From NCBI GenBank assembly GCA_026770575.1, contig MU657169.1:625305-689304 (forward strand): a stretch of DNA of 64,000 bases. Reading direction: 5' to 3'. Both the position numbers and the translations under genes were made by a program. Positions 51,860 through 63,338 of the stretch are shown piece by piece (position 1 is the first letter of the stretch; every line of letters begins with the position of its first letter). The stretch comes from Pelagophyceae sp. CCMP2097 (lineage: Eukaryota; Sar; Pelagophyceae). The notes below the pieces were generated by a model that worked only from the letters and a program-made list of their open reading frames with translations, searched no databases and was not told where the DNA came from.

Positions 51860-53145
51860 TTACTTGGACTTGACGAACTGGACGCCCTTGTCGGCCTGGG
51901 CGATGAGGTCCGGGAGCATGGCGTCGAGGCCGGCCTGCTCGGCGGTGCTGAGCTTGCCAAAGCCGTGGATCTTCTCGATGCCGTTCTTGCCGAGCGTCAC
52001 GGGCGACGAGAAGAACGGCGCCGCCGTCACCGACGACTCGACGAAGGTGCACTCGGTGATCGACTCGCCCTGCATGGCGCGCAGCAGCTTGAACGTAAAG
52101 TCCGCGCCCGCGTACGCCATGGACAGCGTGGCCGAACCTGCGCGGCGCAATCGAGCGGGGGTCCACGACGCACTCTACGGTCGATCGGCTCTGGAGACGG
52201 CACTCCTCCACATGCGGCGCTCAAAAACGCACCGGCGCCGTCCTTGGCCTTTACGACCTCGTCGCCGCCGAACTGGATGCGGTGCGTCAGGGCGGCAATC
52301 TTCTCGTCCGACCACTTGGCGCCCTTGACCTGCGACAGCAGCGGCAGGATCGTCGTGCCGGCGTGGCCGCCGATGACGTCGACGTGCGTCTCCAGGACGT
52401 TGAAGCCCTGGTCCTCGGCCACAAACGTCTTGGCGCGCACCACATCCAAAGTCGTCACGCCAAAGAGCTTGTTCGGGTTGTACACACCATGCTTCTTCAT
52501 CACCTCTGCGAAGATGGGCACGGTGGAGTTGACCGGGTTGGAGATGATGAGGAAGCACGCGTTGGGGCACGCCTTGGCGCACGCCTCGGCCAGCGACATG
52601 ACCTGCGGCGGAGACGCTTCACGGGCGAGACGAGGCGAATTCTCTCAAAACACTTGAGGAAGACCGGAGGGCTCGCTCGCACGATGGATGCGTTGGTGTT
52701 GAAAAGATCGTCGCGAGTCATGCCCGGCTTGCGCGGCACGCCCGCAGGGATGACGACAATGTCCATGCCCTCGAGCGCGGCGGCGGCGTTGCCCATGCCC
52801 ACGGTCGCGCGGACCTTTGCCGGGGTGGAGCAGTGCGACAGGTCTGCAGCCACGCCGGGCGTGTTCACCACGTCGTACCTGCAGTCAGAGTCGCTTGCGA
52901 AACCTCTCAAGAGACGGCATGCCGCAGACGCACAGCGAGAGCTCGGTGACGAGCGGCGACTGCTTGATGAGGAGCGAGAGCGGCTGGCCGATGCCGCCCG
53001 CGGCGCCAAGGACCTGTGTTTTTCAATCGGGCGGCTCCATGAAAAAGCATTTGGGCCTCCGGGGTGGCGTTTGGCGCACCGCCACGGACGCCATCTGGCG
53101 CTGCGCCAGCTTCCGCGCCGCGGCGCGCAGGGACGGGGCGAACAT
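51860..53145 (-). CDS. MDH: Malate dehydrogenase, mitochondrial
   Basis: NAD-dependent malate/oxaloacetate interconversion in the TCA cycle. Exon 1 starts at 53145 with a typical presequence ([20 protein letters not shown]). Removing GT-AG introns in matching phases yields: [20 protein letters not shown] (NAD fold), [82 protein letters not shown], the active-site His in [33 protein letters not shown] and C-terminal [20 protein letters not shown]. Catalytic Arg, Asp and His regions are present. Length is close to 330 residues, normal for the family. The closest form is the mitochondrial/glyoxysomal group. Confidence 0.92.
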
Positions 53146-53975
53146 GGTGCGAAGCGGATTGGGACGATTTCCGGGATAGCCTTGACAGGAACTTTCTGGC
53201 GAGTCCGACCCTTCGCGAGGGGGTTGAAGCCGCGTTGACACGGCATCCGTCCGGCGCGGCCTGTCGAGGGCGCCGGCGGTGCCGACCAGTCGAGACTGCG
53301 AGGCTTCCTCGAGAGTATTCGAAGATTCCAAACCGCTAAACCCCAAGACGTTCAAGCCCCGGACACGACTCGGAGCCGGGCACTTTTACTCGTGTTTCAG
53401 AAGACTTCTTCGGCGTCGTGCCAGGCGCCGTGCGTGCGTCTTCGGCGGCGGGGCTTCCGAGACGAAACGGGCGCTGCAAGGCGGTCGCACCACAGAAGAC
53501 GTGGTCCGCGAGCGTTTGCGGACACCGTCGGACCCCATGTTCGGGGCCGTCGCGAGTCTGCGCGGCGGCGTCCTCGTAGCAGCACGTGGGTCTTCGATGA
53601 CACATGAGGCCGAGAGGATGCCCGTCGCGCCGGGGCCCTCGCCGACGCGGCCCGCGCTCGGGTCCTCGCCGGGCAAGACGACCTTGACCAGACAGGACGA
53701 CCATCATCGTGCTGCCGCCGAGCCTGCTCAAGAGGCCCTGACAGAAGGCAGCGCGCAGCGACGCACGCAAGGGCGGGACCTCGAGCGACGTGGCCGGCGC
53801 GCCTCCCCGTTCGCTCGTACGTGACCCACGTCCAAAGGCTAGTTATGCTCCCTGGTGTCTCACGAAGGACGCGAGTGCTTGGGGCTCTCCGAGAGCCCGC
53901 GAGGGCCGACGACGGATGCGAGTGCATGGGTCTATTATAAAGCAATGGATGACCGGGGCGGGGCGCGGCCTTTCG
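53146..53975. other. Unassigned stretch
   Basis: Several overlapping open frames exist on both strands (e.g. minus 53386-53945) but none shows a recognised motif, a consistent splice pattern or a clear codon signal. No gene is called. It is the promoter side of malate dehydrogenase. Confidence 0.4.
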
Positions 53976-54356
53976 TCAGATCTCCTCCTCCTTGGGCTGC
54001 CTGGCCTCTGTTTTGCCGGCCTCGGCGTTGCGTCTGTCCGCGTCGGCCTCGATTTTGCGCATCCGGTCCTCTGCATTTTGGAGTCTGTGTCCGTCCTCGT
54101 TCAACGTTTTCCCGAAGACGCCCGCAGCGCTTCGGATCACGTTTCCGCACTTCTCGTTCAGTTGGACGTAGGCCGGGTAGACCCAGGGCGCCTCGCCGTC
54201 CCAGTCGTGGAAGAGTATCGAAAAGTTCGGGTCGTACCTTTGACCGACCAGAAAAACACCCCCCGCGCAGAGGAAGCCGGCAAGGTAGGAAGCCTGGTCC
54301 CAGTCGATCGCGCGCTCGAAGCGATGCCGCAGCCCCGCCCACAGCTTCGCCCACAT
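53976..54356 (-). CDS. Small one-helix membrane protein, unknown
   Basis: Single exon, 126 residues. MWAKLWAGLRHRFERAI is followed by a membrane helix (SYLAGFLCAGGVFLVG), an aromatic segment (DPNFSILFHDWDGEAPWVYP) and a charged coiled coil (LQNAEDRMRKIEADADRRNA) with an acidic end. The arrangement of one helix and a polar coiled coil recalls small accessory subunits of mitochondrial complexes, but no family match can be claimed. Not recognised. Confidence 0.5.
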   Translation of the reverse strand: MWAKLWAGLRHRFERAIDWDQASYLAGFLCAGGVFLVGQRYDPNFSILFHDWDGEAPWVYPAYVQLNEKCGNVIRSAAGVFGKTLNEDGHRLQNAEDRMRKIEADADRRNAEAGKTEARQPKEEEI

Positions 54357-54697
54357 CGTGCGGGCGGCGGAACTGCCGAGCGAGAAGCTTTTTCCGACCG
54401 CGATCTATTTCGGCGAATGGATCGGCACGCGCCTGGAAAATTCCTGGAACCCCCCATGCGACAACGGCTCGACATCGCACGCAAGGCACCGCCGGTTCCG
54501 CAGCGCCGCGGCGTGCGGTCCCAAATGCGGACAGGCCCCCTCGTCCTGAAAACCTGCTTTATACCGCCCCTTGGTGCGCCGGGCGGTACCGTTTCCAGAT
54601 TCGGATGGCGAAGAGCCGTGCGCGGATTCGGAGCTCGATGTAGGCGAAGGAGCACGCGAACTGCGTTAAGTTTTTAATGACACCTACAAAGGGGCGA
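54357..54697. other. Intergenic stretch
   Basis: Between two minus-strand genes; no motif or gene supported. Confidence 0.4.
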
Positions 54698-56518
54698 TCA
54701 AGATATGCAATCGCCCGGGAAGTATCCGGCTTCCCGACGGCCTTCCGCGCGCCATCTGCTGCCGCTCGACTCTGTCTCACGCGACGCGGACGCGGCTTTC
54801 GAACTGAGGCGGTACTTTGTCCGCGAGAGCATAGTGGACTGCTGCATGAACAGCTCTGCGTCGACCTCGCGGTTGATGTGCGCGTTGGGCCGCTGGACGC
54901 GCGACCGCGCCGCCAAACGTAGCCGCCGGCGCTCCTCCTCGGCGTTTTCGCCCGCGTCGCACAAGTCGGCCGTGTAGTCTGCGGCGTGGGGCAATGCAGT
55001 GCCGCGCGTCGCGGCGAGCGCGAAGCCAATGTAGCGCTCTCGCGACGTCAGGCCCAAGTCGCGCGAGACGGACCGCAGCAGCGACACCGACCGAAGGACG
55101 AAGAGGAGGTCGCGCGGGAGCGAGGCCATGTACTCGCTGACTGCGTCGAGGGTCGGGATGCGTCTCATGATATCCGCCTTCATCGCCTCGATGTCCGGCG
55201 GCGTCCCGATGGGCGCGTTCTTGTTCGCCGATGCGAAGAGGATCGAGGCGTCGTGCCTATGCGGCAAAGTCTAAAGGGGCTCCAAGCCTGAGAGCAAATC
55301 AGAGAGGTTTGGATTCCGTCGGATAGTGGTGCATGTTTCTCTCTGCATTTGGCGCATGTTCCGGCGCGGTAAGAACAGGTCTGTAATGGATGTGTCCTCG
55401 TCACTCGGGGCTCTCTATGGAAGTGTAAAAGGACGCAGGTCGACAAACGCGTCGATGCCCAAAGCTAATGCATGTTTGTTGATGCCGTCGTCGTCCCTCG
55501 TCGCCAGCGCGCGCCACATGCCGCAGAGCCCCCTTCTAAACCCGGGCTCCAAACGCCTGCAGAGGCCAAAGTCGATGATGTACAAGTCCCAGTCGCCGTT
55601 TGCCTTGTCCGCGATCATGGCGTTGGCGCCGTGCGGGTCCGCGTGCACCAAGCCGCACTGCAGCGAGAGAAAGGCGTGCGCGGCGACCAACTCCGCCGCC
55701 ACGGCCCGCCGCGTCTCCGGCGGCGCCTCGTCGACGCGCCGGGCGTCGAGGACCAGCTCCGAAGTCAAAACGTTGGTCGTCGTCAAATCCCACCGCACTT
55801 TGGGCACCTTGATGCGCCGGCCCGAGACGTGCAGCTCCTCGAGCAGCGTGCCGCACCTCGCCATCGTCGACGCCTCCTGCACGAGATCGAGCTCATTTGA
55901 TAAAGCTTCTTCAAAGTCCGGCAGGACCCAGCCGTAGACCTCCTTTCGCGAGAAGACGGCCTCGGAAACGCGCATCGCCGCTTTAATCGTCATCAAATCC
56001 AAGCGCACGCGCCGCGCCAGGCCCGGGTGCACGACCTTGACCGCGACGCGGTACCCGTCCAGCGTCGTGGCGGCGTGCACTTGGGCTATGGACGCGGACG
56101 CTAAAGGTTCCCTTTCCCAAGTCAAGAAGGGCCAGCTGCCGCCGAGCTCTTGCTGGACTAAAGCCCGCACGCGGTCCGGGTCCGAGGCGCGCGCGGAATC
56201 GCGCAGGCCGCTGAGGTGGTCGATGAACGGCTGCGGGACTGCCTTGGTCAAGGACGCGACGTGCTGGCCCAGCTTGACGAAGATGCCGCCGTGGGCGTCT
56301 GCGAGACCCCGGAACCGCAGCGCGGCGCGCTCGTGGGCGGCGCCGATGTCGGCGTCGTTGACCATGCGGTAGTCGGCGATGGTTGCCACGGCGCATCGCG
56401 CGACGTTTGCGGCGCGGCTGCTGCACTCCAAAGCATCACGGACGTCCTCGCGCCGGTCGAAGGCAAAGTACGCAGTCGCCGACGACGCCGCGGCGGCCGC
56501 CGCGACGCGCAGTGACAT
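54698..56518 (-). CDS. ADCK1-like atypical kinase (ABC1/UbiB family)
   Basis: Organelle-associated atypical kinase/ATPase linked in the family to coenzyme Q and lipid homeostasis. Exons 56518-55445 and 55270-54698, phase 0, 548 residues. Family landmarks: KxGQ in GGIFVKLGQHVASLTK, the Ala-rich nucleotide loop PLASASIAQVHAA (replacing the P-loop), the ATP Lys in VAVKVVHPG, Glu in SNELDLVQEAS, the catalytic GLVHADPHGANAMI and DFG in IIDFGLCRRL. The last exon adds the helical C-terminus (PRDLLFVLRSVSLLRSVS). The frame is open to 56671, which would add a hydrophobic leader (AGFLCLVLGICFF), but that overlaps the divergent plastid gene promoter; the Met at 56518 is preferred. Confidence 0.85.
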
Positions 56519-56701
56519 GTCGCAACCGCAGCCGCCGAGCGCGCGGCGCGGGCTGACAAGGTCCCGAACTCGAGCTCGACTTCTGGCGACGCGGAACGTT
56601 TTCGTAAAAAAACAAATCCCCAAAACGAGACAAAGAAAACCCGCGCATGTATTTATTTGGCAATTGACCACGCACCCGGCAGCGGCGGCCGCGGCCGCGC
56701 G

Positions 56702-57211
56702 ATGGTGCGCCGGGGCCTGCTCCTATTATGCCTCGTCGCTGTCGCTAAGGGCTTCGCGCCACACCAGGGGCTCCGCGGCCCTCGGCGGCTGCCGCGGCTC
56801 TCTGAGTCCAACGACTCCAACCGCGCCGTCTCTTTGGAGATCCGGCTCGACGCCACCGTGCTGTGGTGCCACTCGCTGGCGCGCGAGCTGGTGCGGCAGC
56901 TCACTTCGAACCCGTTGAAGCAGCACCCGGGCTTTACGGGCAAGGATCTCCACGACCTCGCATCAATGATAGCGTCGGCGTCGTGTTTGAGCGTCGTCTG
57001 GGTCGCCGTCGGCATCGCGACGAAGCAGTTTGAGGACGCGGCGTCAACGGGCCAAGCTCTGCGGCGCACGGCGGCGACGACGGCGGCCGCCGCGCCCGTC
57101 TGGCTCGCGTTCGAGCACCTCGCCGCGCCGGCGACGTCGCTCCAGGCGCAGTGGCCCAGCGCCGCCGGCCTCCTCTTCACGATGCTCGTCGTCCGCTACT
57201 GCAGGTACTAG
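56702..57211 (+). CDS. Plastid-targeted membrane protein, unknown
   Basis: Single exon, 169 residues from the ATG at 56702 (an upstream Met at 56657 is possible). The leader MVRRGLLLLCLVAVAKGFAP fits a heterokont bipartite plastid signal: a hydrophobic signal peptide, then FAP at the cleavage site and a basic transit part (HQGLRGPRRLPRL). Two or three hydrophobic segments follow (ASMIASASCLSVVWVAVGIA; ATTAAAAPVWLAFEHL; SAAGLLFTMLVVRY). Not recognised as a family. Plastid membrane location is inferred from the leader and the helices. Head-to-head with the ADCK1-like gene. Confidence 0.65.
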   Translation: MVRRGLLLLCLVAVAKGFAPHQGLRGPRRLPRLSESNDSNRAVSLEIRLDATVLWCHSLARELVRQLTSNPLKQHPGFTGKDLHDLASMIASASCLSVVWVAVGIATKQFEDAASTGQALRRTAATTAAAAPVWLAFEHLAAPATSLQAQWPSAAGLLFTMLVVRYCRY

Positions 57212-57296
57212 CCCGCCTCTTTAAAAGGACACACGACGCCTCTTTGGAAAGGGCAACTAGCCCGCCTCCTCACAAGGGCACACGTTAAGTCCCTGC
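57212..57296 (+). repeat. Short direct repeat 3' of plastid protein gene
   Basis: AGCCCGCCTC(T/C)T...AAGG.CACACG occurs twice (about 57210-57236 and 57260-57286) with a third partial GCCTCTTTGGAAAGGGCA between. Non-coding, between convergent genes. Confidence 0.55.
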
Positions 57297-57316
57297 TGTC
57301 CTTTACCACCACTGGG

Positions 57317-60300
57317 CTAATCTTCGGGGTGGGCGATGCTGAGCTGCGACGTGAACAAACTCCGCGATGGCGGGCGCCGCTGCAGCGCCTCTGGCTTTGC
57401 GTTGTCGTGCGCCCGGCCCGCCGAGTTGGCGTCGGGGTGAGCTACTGTGACTTGCGAGACGAACATGCTCCGCGCGGGCGGCCGCTGCCGCAGCGCCTCG
57501 GGCTTGGCGCGGCGGTGGGCCTGGCCGATGTCCGCCGACGTGGCGTTTGGCGTGCGCGTGAGGCGGCGCTCCGCAGCGGCGAGGTCCGAATCGCGTTTTT
57601 GCTTTTTCATGTTGTCGGAAGGTATCGCGTCAGTCCGCAGCGCCTGGTCGCGCGCCGTCGCGCCGTCGCGCTGCCTTAAGACGTCGACGCGCTCCAGAGC
57701 GATGGCCAGCGCCGCCTCGTCCAACCGGCGCAGCTTGACCTCGAGGGCGCCTTCGTAAGCTTTGGGAGACGACTGCATGCGCGCAATGGCCGCCGCGCGG
57801 TCCGCGTCCGCGCCCGTCGCCCACTCGCGGTCCGCATCGGCGCGCCAGGGCGGCTCGCCCGCGGTCCGCGGCGCGTCGCCGAGGCGGCGGGACTCCTTGT
57901 CGGCGGCGAAGAAGGGCTTAATTCCCTTGTCCGCCTCGTCGTCCGCTTGCCTCGCCAACGCGATCTCACGCATCACCGCTTCCACGCTCGGCTTTGGCCG
58001 GCGGAGCAGCGCCTCGCGCGCGACTCGTGTGGCGGACGAGTCGACCCAGGACTTGGCCGCCCCGACGGGCCACCGCTTCCGAGTGGCAACGTTCCAACCG
58101 CCGGCTCTTTCGTGCTCGCAGGCCAGCGCGTGCGCCGGCGCGTCGACGGCCGCGCACGTGTGGTCGCAGTAGTAGACCTTGCCGCACTGCACGCACGGGC
58201 GCATCGGCTGCCCGTCCGCCCCATAAAAAGCTCGCAGGCCGCAGGCGGCGCACGAGGCGATGGCCAGCGTCGCGGGCACGTCGTGGACCGTCTCCTCCTT
58301 CGGCGCGCCGCGCTGCTGCCTGCGCCGCAATAATGCCTCCTCGTCGAGCGGGCCGGACCACGCCGCCCGTGGCTTTTCCGGTTTGAACGGCGCTTCGTTG
58401 GCTTGATCGTAAAGGGCAGTCCTTTGCGCAAACTTGGCGGAAACGTCTACAGCCTTGATGCCGCGCTTGTGCTCGCGCGGGTCGCGGTAAATGTCGCCTA
58501 AAGCTCGTTGGAGTTTCGCGTTGTCGCGCCGGCGCTCCTCGTCGCCGCGTTTCCGAGCGCCCGTGGCGTGGCAGTGCTTCGGCCGTTGATTCGTCTCATT
58601 CGTCGAAAAGGTGGCCTTTTGGCCGCGCAGCTTGGCCGCCAAAGCGAAGTTGCGCCTGTCCAGCAATTCAGCCTTGTCGCGCCGTTGTAGAGTCGACTTG
58701 AGCACGATTTTCGACGGGGCGTCGTACTCGTCGGGTTCCTTGTACGCAGTAGAGGCTTGGCGCCGCATCAAGGCGTCGCCGAGCAAAGAAACAAAGGGCT
58801 TGTCCGCCTTGGCCTCGTCGACGACGCCCGGCCGTCTTTTTGCCGCGAGCAAATGGACGCGAGAGAAGAGCTCCGACGACCCGTCGGGAACTTGGAGCTG
58901 CCGAGGCTCGTGGAGGCCGCGAAAAGTCAGCGACGCGTTGAGGTGCGCGCCGAAGACGCCGCCGCGCAGGCGCACGGCGCGTTCCGAGTTTGCGACGACG
59001 ACGTATTCGAATCGGACGCCCAACAGGCCGGCCGCGCGGACGCCCAACAGCTGCCCGCCCCCCCTCGCTCCGGGGTTTCCCGAAGCCTTGCTCAGGCTCA
59101 GCACCAGCGCTTTGAGAGCGGCGTCGCAGGCCTCGCTGAGCGCGAAAGAGTCGGCGAGGCGGAGGAGGCATTTTGACGCCGTGGTGGCCATGGTGAGGTC
59201 CAGGACCCACTCAACACTTGCGCAGTTCTGGTGGTGCTTCAGCAGCCGCGGGCCGTCGTCGAACTTGCGGTCGCAAAAGGTGCAGGCCGGCCGGGCGTCG
59301 TGGTAGATTTGCGCAGCTTGTGCGGAGTAACTTTGGACGTCAAACGTCGAAGCGCCGCGGCCCGGCACTTTCAACAGAGGCCTCTGCAAAACGCGCCACT
59401 CCAGCTGTGTCACTTCCGCGGGCACCGTGCGGTCCGTCTTGGCTTCGTTAAACTTGACCTCGCACCGGGTGATGTGCATCTTTGCTGAAGAGAGGAGGCA
59501 TCGACGACCGCAGACGTAGCAGACCACCGACTTCACAACGCTCTCGTCCTTGTAGTCGTACGGCAAAACTTCTTCAGTTTCTTCCGGAGAACCGCAGGCG
59601 TGCCGCCGCAGGTCGGCCTCGCCGACGTCGCCTTTTGCGAAACGTTTTCCACACTCTTCGCACTTTGGCTCTCGTAAACACGACGTCTGGTGCGCCTGCA
59701 GCTTGCCGTCGTCGCTAAACGTGCGGCCGCAGCGGTCGCACTTCTTGTCCCGCAGCGGCGCCGCCGCGAGGACGGCGGCGTTCCACTGCGTGACGAAGTC
59801 AAAGCTCGCGTTTGGGGCGGGTAGGAGAGCGTACAAATTCCGAGGCAATCTCCGCCTCCACGCCGCGGGCCGCAAGCGCTCGCGCGCCCTCCAGCGCTTG
59901 CGGCAGCCGTCGGTGTGGAAGTGGATGCGCGCTGCCGGCTCGCGCGTCGTGCCGCACGTGTAGCACAGCGGGAGCGTCTCTGTGGCCGTCGGAGGGTCGT
60001 CGTCCTCAAAGTCGCCATCCCCGCCGTAGTCGTCGTCCTCGCCGGCGTCGTCGGCCGGCACGTCCACGGCGTCATCAACAATGCCGTAGCCCGGCTCTCG
60101 CGAAGGATCTGGTACGTCGCCCGTCTCGGCGTCGCCGACCTTGAGCTTGGGCACCGGCGGCAGGAGGCGCTGGTCCGCTGCGGGCCGCTCGTCCTCGTAG
60201 GCGCGCCACTTGGCCAGGCAGGCCTTGTAGTGGAAAGGTAGGGAGGCGTTGGAGACGACTCTGCGGCCGCACAAATGGCAAGAGACGCCGACCCGTTGGT

Positions 60301-63166
60301 CCTTTTGTGACGCCTGCCTTTCCAAACCGAGGTCCGCCTCAAAGTCCGCAATTCTTTCAGAGTCGATCTTGCGCGCGAGTTCGAGCGGGCAGCATGCGGC
60401 CATGTGCTTCTTCAGCCTTTTCTCGTCGGGAAACCTGCGCGGGCAGCGGTCCGCCGGGCAGGGCAGCAGCCGCTTCTGATAAGCTGCCGTCGCCGCCGCG
60501 TTCCACAAGTCGACGGCTGCTTTGTCTGAAGACGCGTCTGGCACCTCAGCGAAAACCTTGCGTCTCTTGGGTCGGCGGTGTTTGGGCAGCAGCGCCGAGT
60601 CTGCGAGCCATCTCTTCGCACAAGCGTCGCGGTGCCAGGCGAATGAGGCCACCGTTCTAACGCGGCAGCCGCAGACGTCGCAGACGACGCCGCCCGTGTC
60701 GCCCGCCTCGCCGTCGGGGAGTTCGCCCTTTTCTGCCTCGCCAATGAAAGTAAAAAGCCTTCGATTCGGGCAGCAGTGGGCCATGTGCTTCTCGCAGGGC
60801 CCGTGCGAGTCAAACGTGCGCGCGCACTTCGGGCACGTCGACTGGTTCAGCTCTTTGTATATGGCGACAGCTTCTTCGTTGTAAAAGACGAGTTGCGAGG
60901 CGCCGTCCGGCACCGCCTCAGAGTCCGGCGGCGGCCAAATCTCCGGGTACCGCAGCGCTCGTTGCGCGCCCGGCGGCAGAATCGCGTTCTCGCGATTCCA
61001 CTTTGTTTCGCAGGCGCGGACGTGAGGTAAGATGGACGCCGAGCCGTAGCGCCGGCCGCAGAGGAAGCAAACGCACGTCGGGTCCGCTTTAGATGGCCTT
61101 GGAGGCGACAACGCGACGACCTCGTCGTCGTCCGTGTCGACCTCCTCGGCGAGGCCTACAACACTTGTGAGGGCCGACTTTTCACTCAAGAGGGACGGGA
61201 CGGACACTCAAGAGGGACGGGACGGACCTGCGAGCTTGTCCGGGCAGCACCGCTTGACGTGCGCTTTCAGCTTGGCGCTGCGCTCGAAGCCGCGGTCGCA
61301 CGTTGGGCAGCGGTTCCAAGTGCGGCGCTCGGCCGTCACGGCCGCGTTCCACGCCTCCAACTCCGGACCACGCTCGAACGGCAGCGCCACGTCGGGCCAC
61401 GGCGGCTGGGGCCTCTTGTGCCGCGCACGCTCCCACTTGTGAGAACACTCGTCGAGGTGGAGGAGGAGCGAGCCGAGGAGCGCGTGCTTGCCGCAGATGG
61501 GGCACAGAGCCGTCGTGGCCGCCGCGGGCCGGCCGTCGCCCGCGGGGAAGTCGCCTCTTCGGTCGTTCGAAAGGCACCGCAGCTGGTGCGAATCGCGCTT
61601 CAGCTTGTCGTCGAAGCTGCGGCCGCAGTTTTTGCAGGAGCACTGAGAGAGCTTCAAGTAGATGATGCGAGCTTCGTCGTTGTACGTCCGCAGCCACTCG
61701 GCAGCGGCAGCGTCCGCCGCAGCGGCGGCGGCGGAAGCCTCGGCGTCCGGCGGCCTAGGCATGCACGATCATGTATGCCCCGGGCACAATGGAAACTGAC
61801 GCTTCGATTTTGCGTCTGGAAAAGTACGTGTGCGTCGCCGGCGGCTCCGGCGTCCGCGGCGCATCGGGCCGCTGGCGGAACGGCTCGGACTTGGACCGCG
61901 CCTGCTCGAAGAGGCCGAATCGAGTCTTGCACCGGGCGATGTGGCGGTCTAAAGACCAGACCAGACAATGGTTGCCACAGAGGTAGCAAACGGCGCCGAG
62001 CGGCTCGTCCGCCGGTCGATGCACGACGATGACGCCCTTGGCGTCCGACGGCGTCGCGTCGCCGAGGAACCGCGGTTCAGCGTCGGAGCCAAACGGTCGC
62101 GGCTCTTTGGACTTCCTCGACGAGAGGCATCTCGCTTCGTGCTTCGCGAGAGTTTCGGCGTCGGCAAAGGTGCGGCCGCAGCCGGCGCAGCCGCAGGTTG
62201 GCCCGCGCACGGCGAATACGTACGCGCGCGCGGCGGCGCGGTTGTACGCCTCCAGGGCCGCAAAGTACCTATTCGGGCAAGTCTCTGGAATCACGCGTCT
62301 CTTCAAACAGGAAACGCCGACGCTGCAAAGTGCGCGTCGCCGCGGTCGTCGTCGAACTTTGGCGGCTCCAAGTCGAGCTGCGGCTTGTCCGCGCCGGGCC
62401 TCGAGCGCTCCCAGCGCTGCTCGCAGGCCGCGGCGTGCCTCGGCAGCGACGAGACGAGGGCCGCGAGGCCGCAAAAGTGACACACCGCGCCGCCGTTCGT
62501 CTCGTTGGCCCGGCTCAGAATCTTCGCTACCGCCGGGTCCGCGTCGCCGACGCCCAGCGGGAGCGACGGCCGGAAATCGCGCGGCTCCCACTCTCCGCCC
62601 GCGACGCCCGACCGCGTCTTCGTCTCCAACGATGCCGGCGGCCTCGCGCGGTGACGGTGCTCGCAGCGCTCGGCGTGCTGCATCAACAGTCTCGTCGAGA
62701 CGAACTGCCTGCCGCAGCCGCCGCATTTGGGCAGCGAATCCTCAAAGGCGGCTCGAGCGGCGACGTTCCAGGCGTTGATGCCGACAACGTCGCCGCGCGC
62801 CGTCGGCATCGGCACAGAGGGCTTCAGAGCCAGCGGCGCGTCCTCCATGCCCAGCGCCGCGCAGGACCGCGCCATGTCCTCGCACTTCTTCACGTGCGGC
62901 GCCAGGGAGGCCACGGAGACGATGCGGCCTGAACGGTCGCGTCATTCGCTATTCCCGCCGAGAGTGTCGGAGGACGCAGCTTTCGCGCGGCCGCAGACGT
63001 AGCAGATGACGCGGCCGCGCTCGTCGCCGCGCGTGTCCTCGACGCGGCCCACAGCGGGTGCCGGCATCCTCTTGGCCTTCGAAAGACAAAAGTCCAAATG
63101 CGCCCCGAGCGCCACCTCGCCGACCACGGCCAGGCCGCAGACGGGGCACGACACCTCATCTGCCAT
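57317..63166 (-). CDS. Giant ZNF474/ZC2HC-type zinc-finger array with MYND
   Basis: Exons: 63166-62992, 62928 to about 62323, 62267 to about 61829, about 61747-61223, about 61166-57317; near 1,860 residues. It is an alternating array of two finger types. Type A is C-x2-C-G-R...H...C...W (e.g. CFLCGRRYGSASILPHVRAC, CHLCGRRVVSNASLPFHYKAC), close to zf-C2HC of ZNF474/ZC2HC1. Type B is C-x2-C-x-R-x-F...H...C (CPKCARTFDSHGPCEKHMAHC). At least nine A and eight B fingers can be read. The C-terminal part has a MYND finger (CVQCGKVYYCDHTC and following His/Cys) and ends in a duplicated AKPEAL.RRPP.RS(L/M)F.SQ unit. Nucleic-acid or protein binding is likely; the family is often ciliary or testis-linked in animals. 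The first junction (62992/62928) lacks a GT donor. Confidence 0.78.
61188..61221 (-). repeat. Tandem 22-bp repeat in zinc-finger gene intron
   Basis: Two adjoining copies of ACTCAAGAGGGACGGGACGGAC (plus strand) directly at the 5' splice site of the intron between about 61167 and 61222, so the donor sequence itself is duplicated (a decoy GTCCGT follows 22 nt on). Confidence 0.7.
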
Positions 63167-63338
63167 GGGCCGGCCGGGCCCGACGGAGGCCCGCGCCGTT
63201 CGAACGGCGCGCGGAGGCAGTTCGGCCGGACTTTCGCCGAAAATAGCGATCGCCGCTGTGTTCTCGAAGGTGCATCCGACCGAGCAAGTGTGCAGCCGCG
63301 AGTCGAGCCTGAGCTTCGAATGAGCACTCCCAGGATCG

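Noticed and set aside
53386..53945. Minus-strand frames upstream of malate dehydrogenase as a gene
   Set aside because: Two overlapping frames can be joined into something protein-like, but no start, splice pattern or homology supports it.
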